From Bradyrhizobium sp. CCBAU 51765 (GTDB lineage Bacteria > Pseudomonadota > Alphaproteobacteria > Rhizobiales > Xanthobacteraceae), in contig NZ_CP030038.1 of NCBI RefSeq assembly GCF_015291725.1, positions 6,995,001-7,059,000 of the forward strand: 64,000 bases of DNA, in the 5' to 3' direction. How positions within the stretch are numbered: position 1 is the stretch's first letter; the number at the start of each line of letters is the position of its first letter. The position numbers were made by a program, and so were the translations under genes. Shown piece after piece: positions 38,550 through 49,110 of the stretch. The notes under the pieces were generated by a model, which ran no database searches, was not told the DNA's origin, and was given only the letters and a program-made list of their open reading frames with translations.

Positions 38550-38900
38550 GTGCAGCACACGATGGGCACGATCGTTGTTATTAGATCTGGTATTACCAGA
38601 GTTACGACGGCCTATGCGCTAGCCTCTCGCGGCCATTCCAACTTTTTGACCGGCAGCGGTATCTCACGACAATCGTTTGCGAACGGCGGTCAAGTCTCTG
38701 GAGCAAAAGCGCCTCCGGTTGAGGCAGCATATCTCGCAAGGTGGCCAGAGCGAAAGAGATCATCTGCACAGATTGCGACCGGTCGCACCGACGCGGTTCA
38801 CTCAGGATGGGTCGCGAGTAGCGCGCATAGCCCACGAGTTCATAATTAGTATAAGCACACCCTTCGCCGACGCGCCCGACGTAGAACAAATATTCAAGCC
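38550..38900 (+). pseudogene. D-amino-acid dehydrogenase-like, N-terminal remnant
   Basis: The plus strand reads TIVVIRSGITRVTTAYALAS and SFANGGQVSG. Together these match the FAD-binding start of DadA-type D-amino-acid dehydrogenases, in which VVIGAGVTGVTTAYALA and ETSFANAGQVS are typical. The glycines of the dinucleotide motif are partly lost and the similarity fades after about 60 residues. I treat it as a dead fragment; a related FAD oxidoreductase is also possible. Confidence 0.5.
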
Positions 38901-38973
38901 GACGACAGAAGCCGTGCAAGCGTCGCATGTGTCAACGTATGAGAGGGCGACGATGTCGTCGGCAGGATCGACT

Positions 38974-40266
38974 TTAGCTTGCGGGAGCCCTCACCTCGTG
39001 CAGTGTTTCGATCAACGCTCGCTCGAACAGATCTAGGCCTTCGTCCATTGTCTCCAGATCAATCGTGAGTGCAGGCATAAACTTTACGACCTGATCAACG
39101 GATCCGCATCGTTCGACCATCAGGCCCTTCTCGAACGCCTTTCGCGTAGCCACCGCGGCAAGTTCGGCTATTTGGCAATCAAACCCTATGGCCATGCCGC
39201 GGCCTCGAACATTAAAGCGGTTTCCGTGCTTCGATGCAACGAACTCGAGCCGCTGTCGCATAACATCCGCCTTCCGCCGAACCAGCTGCGAGAACGTTGA
39301 ACCGCGCCAATATGTGTTTATTGCGGCGGTTGCAGACACAAGTGCAAGATTATTCCCTCGGAAGGTGCCAGTGTGCTCCCCTGGCTGCCAAGCGTCGCAC
39401 TCCTCTCTGATCAGTAACATCGAAAGCGGGAGACCGTACCCACTTAGCGACTTTGACATCGCAACAATGTCAGGCGCCAATTCGGCAAACTCGAAGCTAA
39501 AAAAGTCTCCCGTCCGACCGCATCCCATCTGGATATCATCGACCACGAACAGGGCGCCAACGTCATGCGCAATGGTTTGCACTGATCTCAACCATTTCTC
39601 ACTGGCTACGTTTATGCCGCCTTCACCTTGCACCGTTTCCACGACAATGGCTGCTGGCTGATCCAGGCCACTGCTCTCGTCGATCAATAGCTTTCGGAGG
39701 TAGTTAGCGGTATCGACGGTTGGACCAAAATATCCATCAAAAGGCATGAAGGTCGTCCCGCACAATGAGACGCCACTGGCTGCGCGATAAAACCGATTAC
39801 CGCTTGCGGCGGTCGCCCCTAAGCTCATGCCATGATAGCCCTGCGTAAATGAAATGACGTTTTGACGCCTAGTCACTTTGCGTGCGAGCTTTAGAGCGGC
39901 CTCGATGGCATTCGCACCTGTTGGCCCGGTGAATTGGAAACGATACTTCAAACCTCGTTCCCGAAGTATGGCACGTGTGAACGTTCGCATAAAGTCAAGC
40001 CTTGCGGGAGTGGCCATATCAAGACCGTGGACAATAGCGTCCGATGCGAGATACTCGGCGATAGTCTCCCTGATTGCATGGTTGTTGTGGCCGTAGTTTA
40101 GCGCTCCGGCACCAGAGAAGAAATCAATGATCTTTCGGCCATCTTCAGTTATCATGATTGACCCGCTCGCACGGCTGAAAATAGCGGGAAACGAACGCGA
40201 GTACGATCGAACGTTGGACTCGAGAGTTTCGAACTCGTTCATCTCGCTCGATTGTCTGATTACCAT
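38974..40266 (-). CDS. Class III aminotransferase, diaminobutyrate (EctB) type
   Basis: 430 residues, close to diaminobutyrate-2-oxoglutarate aminotransferase, which makes L-2,4-diaminobutyrate from aspartate semialdehyde. EctB-like blocks are NVRSYSRSFPAIF, IDFFSGAGALNYGHNNHAI, AIVHGLDMATPARLDF, FQFTGPTGANAIEAALKLAR, VVDDIQMGCGRTGDFF and the PLP-lysine segment AMSKSLSGYGLPLS. The ATG at 40266 follows GAGGAG. No ectA or ectC lies nearby, so ectoine is not the product. In such contexts diaminobutyrate feeds siderophores or peptides. The gene is intact and apparently alone, facing a dadA remnant. Confidence 0.9.
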   Translation of the reverse strand: MVIRQSSEMNEFETLESNVRSYSRSFPAIFSRASGSIMITEDGRKIIDFFSGAGALNYGHNNHAIRETIAEYLASDAIVHGLDMATPARLDFMRTFTRAILRERGLKYRFQFTGPTGANAIEAALKLARKVTRRQNVISFTQGYHGMSLGATAASGNRFYRAASGVSLCGTTFMPFDGYFGPTVDTANYLRKLLIDESSGLDQPAAIVVETVQGEGGINVASEKWLRSVQTIAHDVGALFVVDDIQMGCGRTGDFFSFEFAELAPDIVAMSKSLSGYGLPLSMLLIREECDAWQPGEHTGTFRGNNLALVSATAAINTYWRGSTFSQLVRRKADVMRQRLEFVASKHGNRFNVRGRGMAIGFDCQIAELAAVATRKAFEKGLMVERCGSVDQVVKFMPALTIDLETMDEGLDLFERALIETLHEVRAPAS

Positions 40267-40559
40267 GGTCTCTCCTCGACGTCGATTCCACGAACAAGCG
40301 TGTGAGGATTTTAGCGATCGCCGTCCTGCAAGAAGCGGTTTTCCATGACTGGGTCTTGTCCATTGAGGATTCCTAGCTCCGATCAGTTACCTGAGAAGTA
40401 CGCACCGGCAAAGCAACTAGGATAGGTAGTATTCCCGCGATAACCGAAGGCTGATAAGCGTAGCTATCGGTATCTGGCCCCTCGGTTTCGATCGCCGCGC
40501 TGGGCAGCGGGGCGTATTGCAGCGGTCATTCGTGGGGAACTCGATGAGCGTGCAGGTAT
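40267..40559. other. Upstream region of the aminotransferase gene
   Basis: About 290 bases between the divergent aminotransferase gene and the sarcosine oxidase remnant. No promoter motif could be assigned. Confidence 0.35.
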
Positions 40560-42965
40560 CCTGTGCGTTTTTTTTCGACGGGCTGATGGCCGAGCACAAT
40601 GCGATTACGGGGCAGGCAGCGCCGGCCTCCAGCGGTTTAATGACAGAGCATCAGCGGGCGCGACGAGAATTCCATGATCGGCGGTGGCCTTCTCTCCGAA
40701 ACCCCAACGATTGTCGGCGTGTCCGCAGTCGGATTCGCCCGCCGAGGAGTTGCGGAGCTCGGAAGTCTACGCAATGTGCATCTCCTTTCGCGCGCCACGG
40801 CGTGTGGCTGGTATGATTGCAACGTCTTCGGCGCCGTCGATGGGGTCCAGAAGCACGTCTGCGATCTGCGTGCCGAGGTTCCGGTCGAGCGGCTGCGGCG
40901 CATCGTCGCAAAACAGGCAATTCTCGCCGCCGGCGCCGAGGAGCGTCCGCTGCTCTTCCGCGGCAATGATCTCCCTGGCGTGATGATGGCCGGTGCTATG
41001 CGCACCTATCGCGTGGCGCCCGGGCAGGTCAGCGGCTGTCGTCACCAAACGACAGCGGCTACACGTTGGCCCGCGATCTCGAACAAGGGTTGTGCGGCTT
41101 GTGCCGATCGTTGATGGCCGCGCTGGCTCGACAGCAGGGGTCTATAAAGGCTCGGCCTTTATCACAAATGGCGGTTTGGTGCCCGATGCCGAAGGCGGCA
41201 AGGCCCACTCCGCCATCACAATCTTGCAGTGCAGGAGAAGCTCGCCGTAGACTCGCTCGCCATGTCCGGCGGCTTTAGCCCAGTCACTCATCTCGCTTAC
41301 CATCGCGGTGGCAGGCCGGAATGATCGGTTGCCGAAGCCGCTTTCCTAGAGTCCGAGGATCACAAGGGAACTTTCGCTTGCCGGGGCCGCCGCCAAGTCA
41401 AGCGCTCTCGCGGCTGCCTGGTGGCGGGAGCCAGGAGGGCCGCCGCGCTGCTAGATAAGCTCGAGATAAGGGCGGAGCCGCGACGTACGGCGGGGTCGAA
41501 GGAGAGATCGTCACGTACCTGCAAGCCGCCTCGATCATTCCCGGTACAAGGAGCAAGGCCTTCACCGATTTCCAGAACGACGTCCATCACCAGGATATCG
41601 GCCTTGCGGTTCGCGAAGGGTATGCTCACGTAGAGCTTGCCAAGGGCTACACCAGCAACGGGATGGCGACGGGACCAAGGCAAGCTCCCTAACGTCAACG
41701 CGGTCGAACTTCTCGCCGAGGTCGGGACGTATCACCCGGCGAGGCTGGCACTACGACCTTCCGTCCACTCTATGCCCCGGTTTCCTTTGGGGCGCTCGCC
41801 GGCACTTCGCACGGCAAGCATTTTCAGCCGGCACGCAAGTCCCCGCTGCATAATTGGGCAGCGAAAAACGGCGCGACCTTCGTGGAGACAGATCTTTGGT
41901 ATCGTTCCGCCTGGTTTTCGCTTGCCGGCGAGAAGGCCTGGCGCGAAAGCGTCGACCGAGAAGCGCGGAACGTACGAATCAACGCGGGCCTATGCGACGT
42001 CTCGACTCTGGGCAATATCGAAGGCTAAGATGCTGCTGAATTCCTAGATCGCGTTTTTTGCAACGCCTTCAAAAAACTAACCATCGGCAAGACTCGTCAT
42101 GGCCTGATCGTCCGCGAGGATGATCGCGGTCGCGGGGCCGAAGGCGCAACTTATCCTGCAGAAAATTGTCGACGAATATATTCCAATGAAGCGTTCACCT
42201 TTCTTGCCGCCAAAGAAGGCTTGCTATTCGGCGGCAGGCTTTCCGGCAGGTTCTTCCGGATTCCTTCTCTGGCGAACTGGCCTACGACTTGGCGGTTCCC
42301 GCCAACGACGGCGAGGCCATGGCCGATGCGCTGATGGAAGCCGGCAAGGAGCACGGAATCTGCGCGTATGGCGTCGCGACGCTGTCGGTGCTGCGAATCG
42401 AGAAGGAGCACGTCACTCATAACGAGATCAACGGTACGGTCGTCCCGGTTGATCTCGGCTACGGCAAGATGGTCTCAGTCGCCGAATGCTCGACCGCGAG
42501 GATCCGCGCGTGACGACCGGCATCAGCTCGGCGGCGGTGTGCCGCTGGATTTCAGGACTTCCTTCCGCAGCGGTTCACACCATCTCGAAAATCGGTGCCG
42601 CAGCTACGCGCGAGAACGACCAGGGCTATGTGAGCTCTAGCTGTTACTCACCGCACGTCGGATCCATCATCGGCCCAGCACTCGTAAGGCGCAGCTCGTC
42701 ACGCCATGGCGAAGAAGTGCAAGTGTGGAACGGTATTCCCAACGAATGCACGCCAGGCCGCCTTTGCCATCCCTTATTCGTCGATTCCGTCAACGAAACG
42801 CTGAAAGTCCGAGCGCGGCGGACGCGAGGCCTTCGCTGTCCAGGGCGCTTCGTCCGGTCAGTGCTTTGTGGTCGGCGAGGAACCTATGTCGATGGCGGCC
42901 TTCGCCGACGTTGAGCGGAAACTGAGGCCGCATGCTGTCGTCGTTGATCAGAGGCACGGCCGTAT
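40560..42965 (+). pseudogene. soxA: Sarcosine oxidase alpha subunit, decayed
   Basis: Successive frames follow the SoxA protein in order: GGGLLSETPTIVGVSAVGFA, VERLRRIVAKQAILAAGAEE and DLPGVMMAGAMRTY; then DAEGGKAHSAITI; KAFTDFQNDVHHQDIGLAVR; ARKSPLHNWAAKNGATFVET; INAGLCDVSTLGNIEG; and the GcvT-like C-terminal end with AVPANDGEAMADALMEAGKE, RIEKEHVTHNEINGT and SSCYSPHVGSIIGPAL. At least six frame changes and deletions are present. Heterotetrameric sarcosine oxidase demethylates sarcosine to glycine and formaldehyde or methylene-THF. A purU remnant lies behind the following IS66, the normal neighbour of sox genes. Confidence 0.8.
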
Positions 42966-42971
42966 CCGTAT

Positions 42972-44315
42972 GTAAGCGCTTAGCCGTCACCCTATTGATG
43001 CGGGCTTGACGCTTTGCGGAATCGCCACGGCATGAGGTCTTCGATCCTGCTGTGGGGATGGCCGTCGATGATCGCCTCGAGTGTTTCGGCGATGTAGGCA
43101 GCAGGGTTTACGTCGTTGAGTTTGCAGGTGGCGACGATCGAGGCGAGCAAAGCCCAGTTTTCCGCCCCGATTTCATGTCCAGCGAAGAGCGCGTTTTTCC
43201 TGGTCAAGCAGATCGGCCGGATGGCGTTCTCGACCGGGTTGGTGTCGAGCTCGAGACGCCCGTCTTCGAGGAAGCGGGTAAGCCCCTGCCAATGATTGAG
43301 CGCATAGCGGATATCCTCGACGAGCGTCGAACCGCTGGAGATCATCGACAGCTGTTTCTCGAACCAGGACTTCAACGCGGCGACCATGGGCAGCGAGTGC
43401 TCCTTGCGCGCGGCCAGCCGGATGTCCGGCGATGCGCCGCGCACCATGGCTTCGATGGCGTAAAGCTGGGCGATGTGCCGAATGGCGGCCTCGGCGATCG
43501 GCGACTTGCTGTTGCGGGCCAATCTCACAAAGCGCGGCGCAAATGGCTCCAGCAATGCACGAGCCTCCAAGGCCCTTGCGGTCGAACGACTTCGGTCAGC
43601 CGGTCATATCCGTCATAGGCATCGCATTGCAGGAAGCTTCCGCCAAAGCCGTCCAGGAACTGCTCCGCGAAGGCGCCGCTGCGACCGGGGGCATATCGGA
43701 CAACACGATCGGTGGACTTGGACCGCTGTGGCCACGGTCGTCTGACGCGATCGCCCAGAAGTAGCCTTTCTTCGTTTGACCTCGCCCCGGATCAAGCACC
43801 GGTGCCGTGGTCTCGTCCATAAACAGGCGATCCGCCATCCATGGCCAGGTGGCGGCGCATGTGGTCCGCGATGGGCTGAAGATGGAAGCAGGTGCGGCCG
43901 GACCAGTTGCCCAGAGTCGCCCGATCAAGCCGAATGCCTTGACGCGCATAGATTTCGGCCTGTCGATAAAACGGCGTGTGGTCGCCAAACTTGGAGACGA
44001 TCACATGAGCGATAGCCGCTTCGGTCGGCAGCCCGCCGGGCACGACGTGTTCCGGTGCGTGCGCCTGCGCGACAGGGCCCGAGCAGCGGCGACAGATGTA
44101 TTTCGGGCGGCGCGTGACCAGCACGCGCCATTGCGCCGGGATCACGTCGAGGCGTTTGCTGACGTCCTCGCCGATCTTCGTCATGGCGCCGCAACCGCAG
44201 GGACAGAGCGTGCTCGCAGGCTCGATGATCCGTTCCACTCGCGGCAAATGGGCAGGCAGACAGCCGCGATTGCGATGGGAGCCTCGATCCGTGGCTCGGT
44301 AGATGCAGGTTTTGT
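42972..44315 (-). pseudogene. tnpC: IS66 TnpC, frameshifted and N-terminally truncated
   Basis: The IS66 end GTAAGCGC is at 42972. Minus-strand frames read CPCGCGAMTKIGEDVSKRLD, KYICRRCSGPVAQAHAPEHV, GDHTPFYRQAEIYARQGIRL, then DETTAPVLDPGRGQTKKGYF, and finally LEDGRLELDTNPVENAIRPI and KNALFAGHEIGAENWALLAS. All catalytic blocks are present, but there are two frame changes, and the first residues and tnpA/tnpB are absent. It separates the sox and purU remnants. Confidence 0.85.
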
Positions 44316-44329
44316 CGGACTAGCTTTGT

Positions 44330-44640
44330 GCAAAGATGCTGGGTAAGATCATTAATATCCACCATTCCTTCCTGCCGAGCTTCAAGGGAGCAGTACAAGC
44401 AGGCCAAAAGCGGGGCGTGAAGCTAATCGGCGCGATGGCGCATTACGTCACCACCGAGCTCGACGAAGGTCCAATCATCGAACAGGATACCGCACGCATT
44501 ACTCACGCCGGTGGAGGATTACGTTTCGATTGGTCGCGACGTGGAAAGCCAAGTTCTAACTCGGGCCATCCATGCGCATATTTGACTACCGTACCCTTCC
44601 TCAACGGCAACAGAACCGTGGTCTTCCCGGCGAGCCCCGG
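44330..44640 (+). pseudogene. purU: Formyltetrahydrofolate deformylase, C-terminal remnant
   Basis: The frame reads LGKIINIHHSFLPSFKGAVQ, KRGVKLIGAMAHYVTTELDE and GPIIEQDTARITH, which is PurU around the catalytic HHSFLPSF segment. It then decays (NGNRTVVFPAS is the end motif in the same broken area). The N-terminal half is lost. PurU makes formate and THF from formyl-THF and usually accompanies sarcosine oxidase genes. Confidence 0.78.
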
Positions 44641-45012
44641 CAGCTATGCATCCGAAAGGATGGGGTGAGCGATCGCGGGAGTAATTATCGGGAAGCAGAT
44701 CGCCGCATCCGTACAAGAATGTCGTTGGTACCTTCCGATGCCCCGGAACAGTGTCAAGCCCCCGTCCCACTAACATGTTCGCTACTACTACCGTGCAACT
44801 CACATTGCATATGAGCGGTAGTTGCCTAACCAAAAGATTTTAGTCTGCGGAACGAGCCATTCTCGCTATTTTTTGGTAGGCAGCGCGATAGCGCCCCTTC
44901 TTCAACAGCGATTGTGACGACTCTGGTAGCGTGAACACTAATACGCTGGGCCAGTTCGGCGCCGCACCGAGCTCGGAGAATCATGGGACGCAGTGGTTTG
45001 ACTAAGCCAGCC
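44641..45012. other. No recognisable gene
   Basis: About 370 bases between the purU remnant and the second M20 gene. No feature recognised. Confidence 0.4.
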
Positions 45013-46197
45013 TCAGTTGCTTAGCAGGTGAAAGAGGTATCTAATAGTTAGTTCTGTCGTAGGGGTGACAACGTCATCGGGCGCGCCGAACGTGGGTGTA
45101 TGTAGTGGCGACTCATTGCCAGGTGCTCGACTGCCGAACATGAAGTATATCGAGGGTACGGTAGCCGAATAGAAACCAAAGTCGTCGCTACCTGATGGCC
45201 GGTGAATCACGTCAAGGAGAGCGTTCCCGCCGACGGTCTCATGAACAAGTTGCCGAAACCGCTTCACCATTTCTGTGTCGTTGATCACAGGGGGTTCGCC
45301 AGTGCGGATGACACAGCAGGCGTGGCCGCGGTGCAGAGCGGCAACGCCTTCGGCCACCTCGCGCACTCGCTGGCAAAGCAGCGCTCGACGCTCCAAGCTG
45401 CTGGTTCTGATCGTCCCTTCCATAACGACCGACGGACAGATGATATTGGTCGCCTCACCGCCGTGGATGGTACCGATCGTGATGATTGCGCCGTCCCCCA
45501 CTGGGATTTCTCTCGAAATCACCTTCTGCACCTCGTTGATGAAGGCGGCAGCAATAGCGATCGCGTCGATGCCTTTGTGCGGCGACGCACCATGGGCCAT
45601 CTTCCCAGTGATCGTGAGCTTGAATTGATCGCCCGACTGGGTAACCGGCCCCTCCTGCGCCCAAAACATGCCGGCGGGTGTCTCAGGACTGACGTGAAAG
45701 CCGACCGCTCGGTCAAATCCATCGAGCAACCTTTCCTCCACCACTGTGCGTCCGCCGAGCGGTTCCGCCTCCTCGGCTGGCTGGAAGAACACGCGCACTT
45801 TTCCGGCGAAATCGTTGCGTAGCCGGTGGAAAGCGAGTGCAGTGCCCAGCGCGATCGAGGCGTGCAAGTCGTGACCGCAGGCATGCATGACACCATCGAC
45901 CTGCGAGTGATACGGCAGATCTCCGCGGGCCTCATGGATTGGCAACGCGTCTATGTCTCCGCGCACCGCAATCGAGCGCGTCGGTCCCGGAGCGGTGCCT
46001 TCAATGTCCACATACAGGCCGGTTTTGTGGAAAGGCTTGGCACCGTTCAGCCCGAAGCGCTGCAAGAGGTCTCGGATCCGCCGCTGCGTTTTCCATTCGG
46101 AATTCGACAACTCAGGCTCGCGATGCATGGCATAGCGCAGCTCCATTATCGCTTCCCGTTCGTCAATTGACAGAAGGTTGTTGCTGCGCCCGCTCAC
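45013..46197 (-). CDS. M20 family amidohydrolase, second
   Basis: 394 residues of the M20D hippurate/IAA-amino-acid hydrolase group. The GTG at 46197 follows AGAAGG. Motifs are MELRYAMHREPELSNSEWKT, VRGDIDALPIHEARGDLPY, MHACGHDLHASIALGTALAF, FFQPAEEAEPLGG, MAHGASPHKGIDAI and, at the end, SGSDDFGFYSATVPSIYF. Compared with the first M20 enzyme it has VRGDIDA for LRADMDA and SDDFG for AEDFA, so it is a distant paralogue with its own substrate. It is monocistronic between IS remnants. Confidence 0.92.
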   Translation of the reverse strand: MSGRSNNLLSIDEREAIMELRYAMHREPELSNSEWKTQRRIRDLLQRFGLNGAKPFHKTGLYVDIEGTAPGPTRSIAVRGDIDALPIHEARGDLPYHSQVDGVMHACGHDLHASIALGTALAFHRLRNDFAGKVRVFFQPAEEAEPLGGRTVVEERLLDGFDRAVGFHVSPETPAGMFWAQEGPVTQSGDQFKLTITGKMAHGASPHKGIDAIAIAAAFINEVQKVISREIPVGDGAIITIGTIHGGEATNIICPSVVMEGTIRTSSLERRALLCQRVREVAEGVAALHRGHACCVIRTGEPPVINDTEMVKRFRQLVHETVGGNALLDVIHRPSGSDDFGFYSATVPSIYFMFGSRAPGNESPLHTPTFGAPDDVVTPTTELTIRYLFHLLSN

Positions 46198-46324
46198 CGT
46201 TCTAACCTTCTCACCTGGGAAACCCGATTTCCTTGTAGCGAACGTTGTCTATCGTCGATAGGAAGAAGAAAGACAGCAAATACCAACACAGGAGCGCGTA
46301 AAACGAGCCCATGTGGTTAGTCTC

Positions 46325-46535
46325 CGAATAAATTCTTCATCGACTAAGGAGATCGCTGAATGAGACCCCAACGTGTCCAATGGAGTGTGAACCTTTCATT
46401 GGAGCTACGCGCGCGCCTTTCACGCGACCGGCGCTGGGGTGCGGTCCGTTTAAATGCGCGCACAATTCCGCAGCTCCGAAACTCCGCTGCCAGGTTCCGA
46501 GGACGAGCGACTGTGTGTCCACAAGGTCACCGCCC
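46325..46535 (-). other. Open stretch downstream of the capA-like gene
   Basis: A minus-strand frame reads DTQSLVLGTWQRSFGAAELC and looks faintly like the C-terminus of the YjbQ/UPF0047 family (LGTWQ). The IS630 at 46536 separates it from the capA-like gene. The assignment is weak. Confidence 0.25.
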
Positions 46536-47739
46536 TAGTGTCCCGAGTCACAAGTTCGCAATCGTAGATTCGCATTAGATACGCGTCGCTGTGCCAGAGA
46601 TGGCGGCTGCAACAGCGACGGAGGATCTGATGGCGGCCCAGCGACTTGCGCCCTTGGTATTGAGCGATGATGAGCGTGCTGAACTTCAGTCGCTGACAAT
46701 GCGGCGAAAGACGGCGCAGGCGTTGGCTCTGAGAGCCCGGATCGTGCTGGCCTGCGCGGAAGGCGGTCAGAACAAGGAAGTGGCGGCTAAGCTAGGCCTG
46801 GAGCGGGGGACGGTAGGCAAATGGCGGCGGCGCTTTGTAGAGCAGCGCGTGGCTGGGCTGCACGATGAGCCGCGCTCGGGAGCACCGCGCACCATTGACG
46901 ATGGCCGCATCGAAGCCGTGATCGTGCGGACGCTGGAAAGCTGCCCCGAGAACGCCACTCATTGGAGTTCTCGGGGCATGGCGAAGGCCAGCGCCTGTCG
47001 GTGTCGACGGTGCAACGCATCTGGCGGGCCTTCGGGTTCCAGCCGCACCGGCTGGAGACATTCAAGCTCTCCACCGATCCGAGCTTCGTCGCCAAGGTGC
47101 GCGACGTCGTCGGCCTCTACGTCTCGCCGCCGGCACATGCCATCGTTCTGTGTGTAGACGAAAAATCCCAAATCCAGGCGCTGGACCGCAGTCAGCCGAT
47201 GCTGCCGATGCGTCCCGGTCAGCCGGCTCGAAGGAGCCATGACTACAAAAGGCACGGCACCACATCGCTGTTCGCCGCCCTCGACATTGCGACAGGACGG
47301 GTCATCGGCAAATGCTACGGACGCCACCGAGCCGCCGAGTTCCGCAAGTTCCTCGACGAGATCGAGGCCGCCGTACCGGGCGAACTCGACGTCCATCTCG
47401 TCAACTATGCAACGCACAAGACGCCGCTGATCCGGAAATGGCTGGCCAAAAGGCCGCGTTGGCATGTGCACCTGACCCCGACCAGGTCGTCATGGCTCAA
47501 CCAGGTCGAGCGCTTCTTCGCGCTTCTTACCGATAAAAAGATCAGGCGCGGTGTCTATCGCAGCGTAGCCGCCCTTCGGGCGGATATCGCTCGTTCATCG
47601 AACGACATAACGCAGATCCCAAGCCGTTCCGGTGGACCAAGTCAGCCGATGACATCCTTGCATCCATCGAACGCTTCTGCCGTTACAATGCCCCGGTACA
47701 ACACGACGCGATGTTGCGAACTTCTGGTTCAGGACACTA
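46536..47739 (+). mobile_element. IS630-family element directly after the capA-like gene
   Basis: TA at 46536-46537 and 47738-47739 flank inverted ends that share CTAGTGTCC and AAGTTCGCAA. The right TA forms part of the capA TAG stop codon; the original site would also read TAG, so the protein is unchanged. The transposase is frameshifted once. Confidence 0.88.
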
Positions 47740-47756
47740 GCTCGGCTGCAGCTTGA
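46591..47756 (+). pseudogene. IS630-family transposase, frameshifted
   Basis: The first frame gives the N-terminal part (RIVLACAEGGQNKEVAAKLG, ERGTVGKWRRRFVEQRVAGL, ENATHWSSRG). The frame changes near 46970; the second frame starts SVSTVQRIWRAFGFQPHRLE and carries LCVDEKSQIQALDRSQPML and WLNQVERFFALLTDKKI. One more Asp motif reads HLVNYATHK where HIVMDNYATHK is expected, so a codon pair is lost. It is probably inactive. Confidence 0.82.
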
Positions 47757-49110
47757 TAACTCCTGTGTCATTCTGGATCGCGATATCGGTCCCAAATGGT
47801 CTCGAGAGCTCTTGTAGACGCCCCAGTATACCTTCTGCCCGCAGCCCGGAAGCGAGCCGCGGAACCCCTCGGTTGGCGAGCCTCTTGGTATGACCGAGCT
47901 CGATCGGATAAAGCCGTAGCTCAGCAAGTCGGCTATGCTTGAACCGGCTCACAGCAATAATACTCTCATAAAAGATTGGATCGGAGAACCCTGGGTCCGT
48001 TACGTACCCGCCCGCCATCTCTGCTGCCGTCACCTCGGCATCAGTGTTTGTCCTTGGATCCTTTTCGTAACCGGCGAACATATCAGCTCCCACAGGGGTG
48101 CGGAGGTCGTCCATAATGAAGTTTCCCAAACTATAGAAGATTGGGCGGCCCTTGTAGAGCTCGATCCCACGCAGCTGGTGGGGCCCGTGCCCCACATATG
48201 CATCAGCACCAGCGTCAATGAGTTCACGCGCGAACGATTGCTCGTAACTGGGCGGCACTTGGCTCCAATTTCCTGGCTCATGCCCGTGGTTAGTGACTAT
48301 GCAGAAGTCGGTGAACTGCTTGCCCTGGCGAACATTTCGGCGAATGCCGGCCACGTCTCCTGGATCAGCTATATACTTGAAGCCAGCCTTGTCAGCGGCT
48401 TCGTATACTACTCCAGCAAGCACAACACGGCTTGCCCCCCCACAATCGCATCTGAAACCAGGCAACGAATCCCGCACTCGTCTCAAACTTTCGAGCATCT
48501 CTGGTGGGACCAGGATTGTCCGCGTCAAACGGAGCGAGTTGAGTCCCGGCCGACCAGACGCCTCGCCAGCTGGATCGCATGCCCGGGACATCGGCGTGAA
48601 CGTTGAAGCACACGACAGCAGTGCCACGCGCCCCCTTGTGGTCTCTAGAAAACGAGCGGCGCCGGCTTGTGCAAGGTTTTCGCCCACACCTGCATGAACC
48701 AAGCCGTTCAAATCGAGCGCCCGGCTTGTCTCACGCATCCCTTCGACACCCCAGTCAAACGAATGGTTATTGGCGCGGCTTACAGCATTGAATCCCATGT
48801 TCTTCAAGTCCGGCCCGAGCTCAGGCACACTGACATGATATGCACCCCCGTACTCAGCCTGAGGGCTTCCTTTGAACGATCGTATATCGAATATATTGGT
48901 TTCCAGGTTGCCGAACGTAACGTCAGCATCACGAAGAATCTTGATAATGGTTCCGAAGCCGGCGTCCTGAGCTTTGGTTAGCGGTCTCGTCACGATGAGG
49001 TCGCCGACTGCTACGAGGGTGAAGCCGTCCGCTACGTTTGTTGCAATCGAACCAACGGTATCATAGTGGTCGGCCCTCTGGCCTTGGTTCTCGTCAGAAT
49101 GTCTCACCAT
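47737..49110 (-). CDS. CapA/PgsA-like metallophosphoesterase
   Basis: 457 residues of the CapA family, which takes part in poly-gamma-glutamate synthesis in bacilli and has many uncharacterised relatives. The ATG at 49110 follows GAGGAG. Conserved blocks are LVAVGDLIVTRPL, DVTFGNLETNIFD, FNAVSRANNHSFDWGVEGMR, IVTNHGHEPGN and YVGHGPHQLRGIELYKGRPI with FYSLGNF. These fit the calcineurin-like metal site. There is no evident signal peptide or membrane anchor, unlike Bacillus CapA. pgsB and pgsC are absent, so polymer synthesis is not implied. It points away from the aminotransferase pair across 620 bases. Confidence 0.88.
   Translation of the reverse strand: MVRHSDENQGQRADHYDTVGSIATNVADGFTLVAVGDLIVTRPLTKAQDAGFGTIIKILRDADVTFGNLETNIFDIRSFKGSPQAEYGGAYHVSVPELGPDLKNMGFNAVSRANNHSFDWGVEGMRETSRALDLNGLVHAGVGENLAQAGAARFLETTRGRVALLSCASTFTPMSRACDPAGEASGRPGLNSLRLTRTILVPPEMLESLRRVRDSLPGFRCDCGGASRVVLAGVVYEAADKAGFKYIADPGDVAGIRRNVRQGKQFTDFCIVTNHGHEPGNWSQVPPSYEQSFARELIDAGADAYVGHGPHQLRGIELYKGRPIFYSLGNFIMDDLRTPVGADMFAGYEKDPRTNTDAEVTAAEMAGGYVTDPGFSDPIFYESIIAVSRFKHSRLAELRLYPIELGHTKRLANRGVPRLASGLRAEGILGRLQELSRPFGTDIAIQNDTGVIKLQPS

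Noticed and set aside
47737..47739. Truncation of the capA-like protein by the IS630
   Set aside because: The TAG stop overlaps the IS end, but the sequence rebuilt without the IS (AGC TAG GGC) has the same stop, so the protein is unchanged.
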